Source of the DNA: JAURDE01 sp965365285
GTDB lineage: Bacteria; Bdellovibrionota; Bacteriovoracia; Bacteriovoracales; Bacteriovoracaceae
NCBI GenBank assembly: GCA_965365285.1
Contig: CBDUBC010000045.1
Location: forward strand, 1 to 20,964
Direction: 5' to 3'
DNA: 20,964 nt
Both the position numbers and the translations under genes were made by a program. A model generated the notes under the pieces. That model saw only the letters and a list, made by a program, of their open reading frames with translations, made no database searches and had not been told where the DNA came from. This document shows, piece by piece, positions 1-7,202 of this stretch (its first letter is position 1; the number at the start of each line of letters is the position of its first letter).

Positions 1-379
1 CAGGTAATTTGTACATTGCCAGTCTTAGTGCATCTTTGGCCAAACCATGCTCAACACCAAGAATCTCAAAAAGTACTCTACCTGGCCTAACAACAGCAAC
101 CCACTTCTCTGGAGAACCTTTACCTTTCCCCATTCTTACTTCAGCTGGCTTACTTGTTAGAGATTTGTCTGGGAATACTCTAATAAAGACTTTCCCACCT
201 CTTTTTGCCTTTCTGTTAATTGCAATCCTGGCCGCTTCAATTTGTCTGTTTGTTATGAACCCACAAGTCGTAGCTTGCAAGCCAAATTCACCGACTGATA
301 TAGTATTTCCACGGTAGGCCTTCCCTTTCATCCGGCCTTTCTGTTGCTTTCTCCATTTAACTTTTTTTGGACTTAACAT
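1..379 (-). CDS. rplP: 50S ribosomal protein L16, 5' part (cut by window edge)
   Basis: L16 binds 23S rRNA near the peptidyl-transferase centre and helps position A-site tRNA. I translated 126 codons from ATG at 379. The protein begins MLSPKKVKWRKQQKGRMKG and contains TNRQIEAARIAINR and FPDKSLTSKP, all typical of bacterial L16. The usual length is about 137 residues, so roughly the last ten are beyond base 1. An AAAGG Shine-Dalgarno lies 8-10 bases before the ATG. The gene follows rpsC after 28 bases, the standard S10 operon order (rpsC-rplP). The window edge is the only reason for truncation; the frame is intact. Confidence 0.96.
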   Translation of the reverse strand, partial: MLSPKKVKWRKQQKGRMKGKAYRGNTISVGEFGLQATTCGFITNRQIEAARIAINRKAKRGGKVFIRVFPDKSLTSKPAEVRMGKGKGSPEKWVAVVRPGRVLFEILGVEHGLAKDALRLAMYKLP

Positions 380-407
380 TTTTCAAACCTTTATTGAGAG
401 CGTTCTC

Positions 408-1034
408 TTATTTGTAGATCTCGCCTTTATAAACCCATACCTTCACACCAATGATACCGAATGTAGTCGCTGCTTCTGCAGTTTCATAATCAATATCAGC
501 TCTTAAAGTATGAAGAGGAACTTTTCTTTCAGAGTAACCTTCCGTTCTAGCCATTTCAGCACCACCAAGTCTCCCGGCAGTCTTTACTTTGATCCCTTTG
601 ACACCAGCTCTGAAAGCAGATTGCATAACCTTTTTCATAGCTCTTCTAAAGGCAACCCTTTTTTCAAGCTGTTGAGCGATGTTTTCCGCGATAAGTTTCG
701 CTTCAGCATCTGGTCTTTTCACTTCCATAATATTGAAGATCAAGTTTCCTTTAACCATCTTTGCAAGATCGTTTCTGATCTTTTCAATTCCAGCACCTTT
801 TTTTCCAATCGCAACACCTGGCTTAGCCGTGTGAACAGTAACTTTAGTTTGATCAGAGGTTCTAGAAATCTCAGTTCTGGCAACAGAAGCATTCTTCATG
901 TTTTTTTCAACATACTTTCTGATGTTAAGATCTTCATGAAGGATCTCTGCATATCTGTCTTTGCTATACCAAGACGAATGCCAAGTTTTAATATATCCGA
1001 GTCTAAAACCGTATGGATGTACTTTTTGTCCCAT
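408..1034 (-). CDS. rpsC: 30S ribosomal protein S3
   Basis: S3 is a head protein of the 30S subunit at the mRNA entry channel, with helicase-like activity on incoming mRNA. The 208-residue product opens MGQKVHPYGFRLGYIKTW, the conserved bacterial S3 N-terminus. A type II KH domain follows, with its GxxG loop visible as GKKG inside KPGVAIGKKGAGIEKIR. The C-terminal domain shows the family pattern GRLGGAEMART followed by DIDY. The length is at the short end for S3 (about 206-233), lacking the long C-terminal tail of enteric S3. The start lies 1 base after the rplV stop (TAA-G-ATG), with AAGGA inside the end of rplV, so translation is probably coupled to rplV. Confidence 0.98.
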   Translation of the reverse strand: MGQKVHPYGFRLGYIKTWHSSWYSKDRYAEILHEDLNIRKYVEKNMKNASVARTEISRTSDQTKVTVHTAKPGVAIGKKGAGIEKIRNDLAKMVKGNLIFNIMEVKRPDAEAKLIAENIAQQLEKRVAFRRAMKKVMQSAFRAGVKGIKVKTAGRLGGAEMARTEGYSERKVPLHTLRADIDYETAEAATTFGIIGVKVWVYKGEIYK

Positions 1035-1035
1035 C

Positions 1036-1371
1036 TTATTCTTCCTTAAGTTCTACTGTTACGTGGCTAGTTCTTTTTCTAATTCTAAAGGCTCTACCTT
1101 GCGCTCTAGGCATAATTCTCTTAAGAGTTGGCCCTTCGTTGGCAAAAGTTTTACCAAGCACGAGGTTTTCGAGGTCGTATTTACCTTCTGAATCAGCAAT
1201 CGCGAGACCACTGTTAATAAGTTTTGTTAGCATGATCGCAATTTCTCGCTTCTCATTATATCTAAGAATCGTAAGTGCTTCTGAAGCCTTCTTATTTCTA
1301 ACAAGGTCAAGAACGGCTCTTACTTTTCTTGGAGCGATACCTACATTATTTGCCTTAACTACGATGGCCAT
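1036..1371 (-). CDS. rplV: 50S ribosomal protein L22
   Basis: L22 is an early-assembly 23S rRNA-binding protein whose beta-hairpin lines the peptide exit tunnel. The 111-residue product (usual about 110) contains GIAPRKVRAVLDLVRNK near the N-terminus. The tunnel-hairpin region near the C-terminus reads GPTLKRIMPRAQGRAFRIRK, followed by the last strand THVTVEL-type motif (seen as SHVTVELKEE). No insertion or deletion is visible in the hairpin, where macrolide resistance changes arise. An AAGGAG ribosome-binding site precedes the ATG at good spacing. It sits between rpsS (13-base gap) and rpsC (1-base gap), the standard S10 operon position. Confidence 0.98.
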   Translation of the reverse strand: MAIVVKANNVGIAPRKVRAVLDLVRNKKASEALTILRYNEKREIAIMLTKLINSGLAIADSEGKYDLENLVLGKTFANEGPTLKRIMPRAQGRAFRIRKRTSHVTVELKEE

Positions 1372-1384
1372 TTCCTACTCCTTC

Positions 1385-1663
1385 TTACTTCTTCTTCTTA
1401 TCGCCGGAATGACCTGAGAATGTTCTAGTAAGAGCGAACTCACCTAGTTTCATTCCAATCATGTTATCCGTTACATATACAGGGATAAACTTCTTACCGT
1501 TATGAACAGCAAAAGTTAGTCCAATAAACTCTGGTACAATGGTCGATCTTCTTGACCATGTTTTAATTACTTTATTCCCTTTGTTTCCCTCTTCCTGAAG
1601 AGCGACAGCTTTTCTTAGAAGGTGAAGATCAACAAAAGGTCCTTTTTTAAGTGATCGAGCCAT
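1385..1663 (-). CDS. rpsS: 30S ribosomal protein S19
   Basis: S19 is a 30S head protein that pairs with S13 and contacts the A-site finger and tRNA region. The 92-residue product matches the usual length. It begins MARSLKKGPFVDLHLL and carries KTWSRRSTIVPEFIGLTFAVHNGK and KLGEFALTRTFSGH in pieces typical of the family. The C-terminus is lysine-rich (GDKKKK). The start is supported by GGAGA about 8 bases upstream. It lies 14 bases after rplB and 13 before rplV, in standard S10 operon order, so it is almost certainly co-transcribed. Confidence 0.98.
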   Translation of the reverse strand: MARSLKKGPFVDLHLLRKAVALQEEGNKGNKVIKTWSRRSTIVPEFIGLTFAVHNGKKFIPVYVTDNMIGMKLGEFALTRTFSGHSGDKKKK

Positions 1664-1677
1664 GCTTATATCTCCGA

Positions 1678-2508
1678 CTATTTCTTAGTTCTTCGTTTAA
1701 CGATGAACTTATCAGTTCTCTTATTCTTTCTAGTTTTATAACCCTTAGTAGGTTGACCCCAAGGAGTAACTGGGTGACGACCACCTGAAGTTCGTCCTTC
1801 ACCACCACCGTGTGGGTGATCAACTGGGTTCATTGCAACCCCTCTCACCTTCGGTCTTCTACCTCTGAATCTATTCTTACCAGCTTTACCTAGTACGATT
1901 TGCTCATGCTCAAGATTTCCAACTTGACCAATCGTCGCTCTACAGTTCTTTTGTACTTTTCTAAGTTCACCTGATGGAAGTCTAAGAAGAACCGTATCCC
2001 CTTCCTTCGCCATAACTTGAACGTAAGCACCTGCTGTTCTGGCCATCTGTCCACCAGCACCTGGGTAAAGTTCTACGTTATGAACAAGTGTACCGACAGG
2101 GATGTCCATAAGAAGTTTTGAGTTTCCTACTTTAATATCCGCATTTGTAGAAGCGATGACCTTATCTCCAACCTTAAGTCCGTTTGGAGCAAGGATGTAG
2201 TTTTTGAATCCGTCTGCATAGCTTAACTGAGCAATGTGACAAGTTCTATTTGGATCATAAAGGATAGCTTCAACTTTAGCAGGAATATCGAGTTTCGATC
2301 TTTTGAAGTCGATTACTCTGTATTTTTGCTTAACTCCGCCACCTCTTCTTCTTGAAGTGATTCTACCATCGTTATTTCGACCAGCAGTCTTACTCTTAGG
2401 AGCAAAGAACTTCTTAAGAGGCTTAACCCCTTTAGAAAGACCTTCACTTGTTTGGACGGCCATTTCTCTGATTGCTGAAGATGTTGGTTTAAATTTTCTT
2501 ATAGCCAT
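1678..2508 (-). CDS. rplB: 50S ribosomal protein L2
   Basis: L2 is one of the most conserved large-subunit proteins. It binds 23S rRNA domain IV and is needed for subunit association and peptidyl-transfer activity. The 276-residue product has the usual length. The N-terminal part (MAIRKFKPTSSAIREM) leads to the OB-fold/SH3-like RNA-binding core. The C-terminal extension carries the hallmark GVAMNPVDHPHGGGEGR, which includes the conserved histidine of the HPHGGGEG loop (His229 in E. coli numbering). A GAGG Shine-Dalgarno precedes the ATG. rplW is 17 bases upstream and rpsS 14 bases downstream. Confidence 0.99.
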   Translation of the reverse strand: MAIRKFKPTSSAIREMAVQTSEGLSKGVKPLKKFFAPKSKTAGRNNDGRITSRRRGGGVKQKYRVIDFKRSKLDIPAKVEAILYDPNRTCHIAQLSYADGFKNYILAPNGLKVGDKVIASTNADIKVGNSKLLMDIPVGTLVHNVELYPGAGGQMARTAGAYVQVMAKEGDTVLLRLPSGELRKVQKNCRATIGQVGNLEHEQIVLGKAGKNRFRGRRPKVRGVAMNPVDHPHGGGEGRTSGGRHPVTPWGQPTKGYKTRKNKRTDKFIVKRRTKK

Positions 2509-2525
2509 ATTCGCCTCAGTTTATT

Positions 2526-2816
2526 TTAAATATCTTTAAAAAATTCAATCTTTTGTCCTTCACTCAGTTGAACAAAAGCTTTTTTAATCTTTGATGTCTT
2601 CTTAACGTTCATTCCAAATCTCTTCATTTTTCCTGGATTGATTTGTGTTTTCACATCAAGAACTTTTACATCGTATAGTCTTTCAACAGCATTTTTGATC
2701 TGGTGCTTATTTGCTTTAAGAGCAACTTGAAATCCATATCGATTGGTCTTTTCAGTTATAACTGCCGTTTTTTCAGTAATAAGCGGCTTAATAAGTATTT
2801 GATCTATATGTGCCAT
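2526..2816 (-). CDS. rplW: 50S ribosomal protein L23
   Basis: L23 lies at the peptide tunnel exit and is the docking site for trigger factor and signal recognition particle. The 96-residue product is of normal length. It shows the N-terminal motif KPLITEKTAVITEKTNRYGF, then HQIKNAVERLYDVKVLDVKT, typical of bacterial L23. The surface acidic residue used by trigger factor (Glu18 in E. coli) would lie in the ITEKT stretch. It starts 2 bases after the rplD stop codon (TAA-T-ATG), which implies translational coupling. The likely ribosome-binding sequence is inside the end of rplD. Confidence 0.97.
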   Translation of the reverse strand: MAHIDQILIKPLITEKTAVITEKTNRYGFQVALKANKHQIKNAVERLYDVKVLDVKTQINPGKMKRFGMNVKKTSKIKKAFVQLSEGQKIEFFKDI

Positions 2817-2817
2817 A

Positions 2818-3435
2818 TTAACCTAGCCTTTCTAGAAGCTTTTCAAGTGCTTGCTTCTCAATAATAAGGTTTTCGAATCGAAGAGCATCATAAACATTGA
2901 ATCCATCTACACCCATCGCTCCAGCATACTGAAGATTTCGAGTTGCTTTGATCGCTGTTGAGTTAGAATCGTTCGTTACGATAAGAGCTGGAAGAAGTCC
3001 CTTTCCATTAAGAAGAGCATTCATCTCTTTAGTCTTACCGTTGCTTTCTAGTGCTTCAACAACCGTTAGCTTTCCAGCTTGAAGTTTATCAGCAAGAACT
3101 GATTGAAGAGCTCTCTTCATCATCTTTTTATTAACTTTTTGAGTGTAATCTCTTGGAGTAGGTCCGTGAGCGACACCACCACCTGGCATAAGTGGAGATC
3201 TCGAAGAACCTTGTCTCGCTCTACCAGTACCTTTTTGCTTGAATGGCTTAATCCCACCACCAGAAACCATTGACTTATTTTTAGTCATTGCGGTTCCTTG
3301 TCTTTTATTAGCAAGAAGAGCTTTTACAACCTGGTGAACTACAGGAACATTGATATCATCGCCTGTTAAGCTTACTGGAGTGCTAAGCTTAGAGGCAGCT
3401 TCAAATTTTGAGTTTAATACATTTATATCGGCCAT
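2818..3435 (-). CDS. rplD: 50S ribosomal protein L4
   Basis: L4 binds 23S rRNA domain I and lines the exit tunnel with L22. In gammaproteobacteria it is also the autogenous repressor of the S10 operon. The 205-residue product has the conserved tunnel loop KPFKQKGTGRARQGSSRSP at about residues 61-80, followed by GGGVAHGPTPRDY. The C-terminal globular part includes LPALIVTNDSNS and an NVYDAL motif, as in other L4 proteins. The ATG at 3435 has AGGGGAA upstream with good spacing. The rplC stop is 10 bases before it. Whether this L4 regulates its operon is unknown; the leader before rpsJ looks too short for the E. coli-type site. Confidence 0.98.
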   Translation of the reverse strand: MADINVLNSKFEAASKLSTPVSLTGDDINVPVVHQVVKALLANKRQGTAMTKNKSMVSGGGIKPFKQKGTGRARQGSSRSPLMPGGGVAHGPTPRDYTQKVNKKMMKRALQSVLADKLQAGKLTVVEALESNGKTKEMNALLNGKGLLPALIVTNDSNSTAIKATRNLQYAGAMGVDGFNVYDALRFENLIIEKQALEKLLERLG

Positions 3436-3445
3436 GGTCGTTCCC

Positions 3446-4105
3446 CTATTTCTTAACCGCTTTGGTAATTCTTACAAAGCTGTTTTTGGCCCCAGGAACA
3501 CTTCCTTTTAGAAGCATATAACCTTTCTCAAGGTTTACTTCCTGGATCTTAATATTTTGAATAGTTTGAGTTTTATCACCGAGGTGACCAGGCATTTTCT
3601 TACCTTTAAATACTCTACCTGGAGTAGCTCTGTTACCGATAGAACCTGGTCTTCTATGAAAGTGTGAACCGTGAGTAGCAGGACCTCCAGCGAATCTAAA
3701 TTTCTTTACGACCCCTTGGAAACCTTTACCTTTGGATACACCAGTTACGTCAATATATGTATTGGCTTCAAACTGTCCTAGACCAACTTTTTGCCCAAGA
3801 GCCTCTTCAGTTACTTCAGGAACTTTAACTTCCGCGAAGCTATTAAAGAAACCTTCAGCATTTGCTTTCTTGAGTTGCCCTTTTTTAGGAGCGTTGATGA
3901 GTTTTTCTCTCTTTTCTTGATAAGCGATCTGATAAGCATTATAGCCGTCTTTGTCAGTCGTCTTAACTTGAGAAACAACATTTGGAACAAGTTTGATTAC
4001 TGTTACAGGAACGTGATTACCGTTTTCGTCAAAGATTCTGGTCATACCAGCTTTGACACCGTAGAAAGATGTTAAGTCAACACCAGTAGCTTTACCTTCA
4101 GCCAT
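3446..4105 (-). CDS. rplC: 50S ribosomal protein L3
   Basis: L3 initiates 50S assembly and reaches toward the peptidyl-transferase centre. The 219-residue product contains FYGVKAGMTRIFDENG at the N-terminus. The central extension reads GGPATHGSHFHRRPGSIG, then TPGRVFKGKKMPGHLG. I chose ATG at 4105 because GGAGG (4111-4115) sits 5 bases upstream. An in-frame GTG at 4117 would add four residues but lies on that same Shine-Dalgarno, so it is unlikely. Where E. coli L3 has GQNQTPG, this protein has GNRATPG, so the glutamine methylated by PrmB in E. coli appears absent. rpsJ is 83 bases upstream. Confidence 0.97.
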   Translation of the reverse strand: MAEGKATGVDLTSFYGVKAGMTRIFDENGNHVPVTVIKLVPNVVSQVKTTDKDGYNAYQIAYQEKREKLINAPKKGQLKKANAEGFFNSFAEVKVPEVTEEALGQKVGLGQFEANTYIDVTGVSKGKGFQGVVKKFRFAGGPATHGSHFHRRPGSIGNRATPGRVFKGKKMPGHLGDKTQTIQNIKIQEVNLEKGYMLLKGSVPGAKNSFVRITKAVKK

Positions 4106-4110
4106 TTTTT

Positions 4111-4115
4111 CCTCC
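4111..4115 (-). promoter_or_regulatory. Shine-Dalgarno of rplC that fixes its start
   Basis: GGAGG followed by five A bases leads directly into ATG at 4105. A GTG in frame at 4117-4115 overlaps this site, so it cannot be the start if this Shine-Dalgarno is used. Confidence 0.8.
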
Positions 4116-4124
4116 ACAGCATCA

Positions 4125-4148
4125 CCCTAGGCTTAGGGATGCATGCAT
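4125..4148 (-). promoter_or_regulatory. Hairpin and ATGCATGCAT palindrome in rpsJ-rplC gap
   Basis: The 83-base gap between rpsJ and rplC contains CCCTA-(4)-TAGGG at 4125-4138. A perfect 10-base palindrome, ATGCATGCAT (4139-4148), touches it directly. Most S10 operons have a short gap here. A weak promoter-like pair, TTGGCT (4181-4176) and TATAAA (4156-4151) with a 19-base spacer, lies just upstream. I cannot tell a regulatory element from chance; no U-run follows, so it is not an intrinsic terminator. Confidence 0.3.
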
Positions 4149-4188
4149 GGTTTATAATTCAGCTCTATTGCTAGAAGCCAACTAAATA

Positions 4189-4497
4189 CTAATATTTAAT
4201 TTCTACGTCAACACCTGAGGATAGGTCTAACTTCATTAGGCTATCAACGGTTTGCTGCGTAGGGTCGAGTATGTCGACCAATCTCTTATGAGTTCTCATT
4301 TCAAACTGCTCTCTAGATTTCTTATCGATATGCGGCGATCTAAGAACAGTAAATTTATTAATTTCTGTAGGCAAAGGGATCGGGCCGGCAATTTTGGCGC
4401 CTGTTTCTTTTGCTGTTTGGACAATTTCGTCCACTGATTTATCAAGTACGTTATGATCGTATGCTCTCAGCTTTATTCTTAATCTAGTCGTTTTCAT
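4189..4497 (-). CDS. rpsJ: 30S ribosomal protein S10 (NusE)
   Basis: S10 is a 30S head protein. As NusE it also links NusG to the leading ribosome and takes part in antitermination with NusB. The 102-residue product (usual about 103) shows RLRIKLRAYDHNVLDKS, the loop GAKIAGPIPLPTE, and SREQFEMRTHKRLVDI, all diagnostic. GAGGG precedes the ATG with 4-5 bases spacing. It is the first gene of the S10 operon, separated from fusA by 94 bases that contain a strong promoter candidate. nusG lies in the same window, so both NusG and its ribosomal partner are encoded here. Confidence 0.98.
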   Translation of the reverse strand: MKTTRLRIKLRAYDHNVLDKSVDEIVQTAKETGAKIAGPIPLPTEINKFTVLRSPHIDKKSREQFEMRTHKRLVDILDPTQQTVDSLMKLDLSSGVDVEIKY

Positions 4498-4518
4498 TTA
4501 ACCCTCTGAACCACAAAT

Positions 4519-4565
4519 GAGACATGGTTGTAATGGCATAGGCCCCTCTTTGTCAAGCATGTCTC
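4519..4565 (-). repeat. Inverted repeat framing the S10 promoter
   Basis: GAGACATG (4565-4558 on the minus strand) and CATGTCTC (4526-4519) form a perfect 8-base inverted repeat separated by 31 bases. The -35 and -10 elements lie between the arms. The layout could be an operator pair or a long-loop RNA stem. If transcription starts near 4520, most of the upstream arm would not be transcribed, which favours a DNA-level role. Confidence 0.4.
4527..4556 (-). promoter_or_regulatory. Putative sigma70-type promoter of the S10 operon
   Basis: A consensus -35 TTGACA (4556-4551) is followed after 18 bases by TACAAC (4532-4527), a 4/6 match to the -10 consensus. It sits in the 94-base fusA-rpsJ gap. 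A start near 4520 would give a leader of only about 22 bases before rpsJ. No intrinsic terminator precedes it, so read-through from fusA is also likely. Confidence 0.5.
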
Positions 4566-4591
4566 GTATTTATTTTAAAAATATTTTCTAT

Positions 4592-6676
4592 TTAGATAAA
4601 AATACCCTTCTTTTCCAGGATCGCCTTGGCAAGATCATGGGATAAGGTCTCGTATCTAAGGAATTTCATTGTAAAATTTGCACGCCCCTGAGATTTTGAT
4701 CGCAGGTCCGTACTATATCCAAAAAGCTCCAAAAGTGGGGCTTCGGCCTTAATTATTTCCTTATTTTGCTTGGAATCTATAGAGATAATTCGACCTCTTT
4801 TTGAATTAAGATCTGAAATCACCTCTCCCGTGTACTCAAGAGGAGTGATTACTTCTAGATCCATCAGTGGTTCTAAAAGACTTAAGCCTGCGTTTTTACA
4901 GGCTTCTTTAAAGGCCATGGAGGCGGCCATGGTATAGGCGATTTCACTAGCGGTCTCTTCATCAAAAGAAGCCTCGATCAACTCCACCATTACATTAATC
5001 ATTGGATAACCGGCTAGAGCACCGCCTGGAGCGGTATCGAGAACCCCCCTTTTTACGGCTTCAATCATATCAAGTGGAAGATCTCTTTTAGTGAGTTCCG
5101 TCTTAAATTCCACTCCATTTTCACTCTCAAAAGGAGTGAGTTTTAAAGTGAGACTAGCATGATTTATTTTTCCACTAATTTCTTTTGTAAATTCACCTTT
5201 TCCTTGGGCCTGTTTTTGAATACTTTCTCTAAAGGAAACTTGTGGTTTCCCTTTACGAATACCCACTTTAAATTCTCTTTCGAGACGATCACAGATAATT
5301 TCAAGGTGAAGCTCGCCCATTCCAAAAATAAGAAGCTGTCCTGTTTCTTTATTATCTCTAAAATTGAAAGAAGGATCTTCAATTTCTAATTGGGCCAAGG
5401 TGGCCATAAGTTTTTTCTCATCAGCTGCCGTTTTAGGCTCGATGGCAATAGAGATCACCGTTTCCGGAAACTCCATTGTATCAAAAAGAATGGACTTATG
5501 TTCAAGACAAAGAGTTTCTCCAGTCACGGTAAATTTTGGTCCTGAAAGAGCAACAATATCACCCGCATGGGCAACATCAATTTCTTCTCTCTTATTTGCG
5601 TGCATTCTTAATATTTTTTGAACTCTTTCTTTTTTCTTTTTATGCGGATTAAAAACTTGCTGACCTTGATTAATTTGTCCGGAGTAAACTCTAAAATAAG
5701 TGAGGGTTCCTACGAATGGATCAGAAGTAATTTTAAATGCAAGACCACTGAAAGCTTCATTCTCACTTGGCTCTCTAAACATTTCTTTATCGTAGTCTTT
5801 TGGATTATGTCCTTTTATTGCTCCTCGATCGAGAGGCGAAGGAAGATAATCAATAACAGCATCTAGTAGAGGCTGCACACCTTTATTTTTAAAAGCACTT
5901 CCACAAAGAACAGGAATAAAATCCTCTTCGATAGTTGCTTTTCTTAATACGGATTTAATTTTTTCAATACTAACTTCTTCGCCACCAAGATAAGTTTCTG
6001 CCATCTCATCATCATAGTCGCAAAGATTTTCAATAAGCTCTTCTCTTCGAAGTTCCACATCTTCAGAGAACTCGTCTGGAATTTGCTGAATGTCGACGCT
6101 TGAACCGAGATCTGTTTCACCAAAAAAGAACGCTTTTTTTTCTACAAGATCAATGACCCCTTTAAAATTTTCTTCAGCTCCCATAGGAATCTGAATAGCA
6201 CTACATTTTTTTCCAAGCTTGGTTTTAATTTCTTCTAGACAATTATCGAAATCGGCACCTACTCGATCCATCTTATTAACGAATGCTAATCTTGGTACAT
6301 TGTACTTATTGGCCTGTCCCCATACCGTTTCTGATTGAGGCTCAACACCACTGACGGCATCGAAAAGCCCAATGGCCCCGTCAAGAACTCGGAGTGCTCT
6401 TTCTACTTCAATCGTGAAGTCCACATGTCCGGGAGTATCGATAATATTGATTTCGTAGTCTTTCCAAAAACAAGTCGTTGCTGCCGAGGTAATGGTGATT
6501 CCTCGTTCTTGTTCCTGAACCATCCAGTCCATAGTGGCAGCGCCATCATGGACCTCACCTATCTTATGACTTTTTCCTGTATAATAAAGGATTCTTTCGG
6601 TGGTGGTGGTTTTACCGGCATCAATGTGGGCCATGATGCCGATATTCCTAATTTTATCTATTCGGTTATCCATCAT
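4592..6676 (-). CDS. fusA: Translation elongation factor G, divergent domain IV
   Basis: EF-G is the GTPase that drives translocation and, with RRF, ribosome recycling. The 694-residue product shows the G1 loop AHIDAGKT (about 16-23), switch I ERGITITSAATT, DTPGHVDF, NKMD (134-137) and the G5-like GSAFKNKG. Domain III has GMGELHLEII, and domain V has EAPLLELFGYSTDLRS. Domain IV is unusual: the common RGQYGHV segment is replaced by KGEFTKEISGK. The tip motif SYHDVDS reads SFDEETA, so the tip histidine (583 in E. coli) aligns with Asp572. This resembles the spdEFG groups of spirochaetes and deltaproteobacteria. Two adjacent ATG codons (6676, 6673) are possible starts, and no clear Shine-Dalgarno is visible. 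Confidence 0.96.
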   Translation of the reverse strand: MMDNRIDKIRNIGIMAHIDAGKTTTTERILYYTGKSHKIGEVHDGAATMDWMVQEQERGITITSAATTCFWKDYEINIIDTPGHVDFTIEVERALRVLDGAIGLFDAVSGVEPQSETVWGQANKYNVPRLAFVNKMDRVGADFDNCLEEIKTKLGKKCSAIQIPMGAEENFKGVIDLVEKKAFFFGETDLGSSVDIQQIPDEFSEDVELRREELIENLCDYDDEMAETYLGGEEVSIEKIKSVLRKATIEEDFIPVLCGSAFKNKGVQPLLDAVIDYLPSPLDRGAIKGHNPKDYDKEMFREPSENEAFSGLAFKITSDPFVGTLTYFRVYSGQINQGQQVFNPHKKKKERVQKILRMHANKREEIDVAHAGDIVALSGPKFTVTGETLCLEHKSILFDTMEFPETVISIAIEPKTAADEKKLMATLAQLEIEDPSFNFRDNKETGQLLIFGMGELHLEIICDRLEREFKVGIRKGKPQVSFRESIQKQAQGKGEFTKEISGKINHASLTLKLTPFESENGVEFKTELTKRDLPLDMIEAVKRGVLDTAPGGALAGYPMINVMVELIEASFDEETASEIAYTMAASMAFKEACKNAGLSLLEPLMDLEVITPLEYTGEVISDLNSKRGRIISIDSKQNKEIIKAEAPLLELFGYSTDLRSKSQGRANFTMKFLRYETLSHDLAKAILEKKGIFI

Positions 6677-6699
6677 TAGATTCGAAGATAAAAATTAAA

Positions 6700-7170
6700 T
6701 TACCACTTAAGGTGGGCAAAAGCTTTGTTGGCTTCGGCCATTCTGTAGACGTCTTCTTTTTTCTTAACTGCGCCACCTCTATTTTGGTAAGCATCGAAAA
6801 GTTCTTCAGAAAGTTTACCCATCATGGTTTTACCACTTCTTTCTCGGGCATAATCTCTGATCCATCTAATGGCAAGAGACTGTCTTCTGTTTGGTCTAAC
6901 TTCAACTGGAATTTGGTAAGTCGCCCCACCAATTCTTCTTGATTTTACTTCAACAGCAGGCTTTACGTTAGAAATAGCTTTCTTAAAAATTTTAAGTGGC
7001 TCTTCACCAGTCTTTTTTTCAAGCTCTTCTAAAGCTCCATAAAAGATTTTTTCTGCAGTAGATTTCTTTCCACCATACATAAGAGCATTGATAAATTTCG
7101 TAACAACAATGTCTTGGTATCTTGGATCAGGTAATACTTCTCTTACTTGCGCTCTGTGCTTTCTACTCAT
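6700..7170 (-). CDS. rpsG: 30S ribosomal protein S7
   Basis: S7 nucleates assembly of the 30S head and contacts tRNA in the E site. In E. coli it also represses the str operon by binding the rpsL-rpsG intercistronic mRNA. The 156-residue product contains PDPRYQDIVVTKFINALMYGGKK, the KPAVEVKSRRIGGATYQIPVEV block (in pieces), RWIRDYARER, and the C-terminus NKAFAHLKW, matching the usual form. GAGGAG precedes the ATG by 6 bases. The 79-base gap from rpsL holds a strong hairpin. fusA starts 23 bases after the stop. Confidence 0.98.
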   Translation of the reverse strand: MSRKHRAQVREVLPDPRYQDIVVTKFINALMYGGKKSTAEKIFYGALEELEKKTGEEPLKIFKKAISNVKPAVEVKSRRIGGATYQIPVEVRPNRRQSLAIRWIRDYARERSGKTMMGKLSEELFDAYQNRGGAVKKKEDVYRMAEANKAFAHLKW

Positions 7171-7202
7171 TGGGAACTCCTCTTCAATTCAATGAATTTA
7201 CT

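Noticed and set aside
510..1049. Long plus-strand open frames opposite rpsC, rpoB, rpoC, rplL and fusA
   Set aside because: They are mirror frames of conserved genes, without ribosome-binding sites or recognisable products.
4106..4117. Four-residue N-terminal extension of L3 from GTG at 4117
   Set aside because: The GTG overlaps the GGAGG that is ideally spaced for ATG at 4105.
6700..6720. Small inverted repeat CCAC-(5)-GTGG at the rpsG end
   Set aside because: It lies within the conserved S7 C-terminal codons, has only four base pairs and no U-run.
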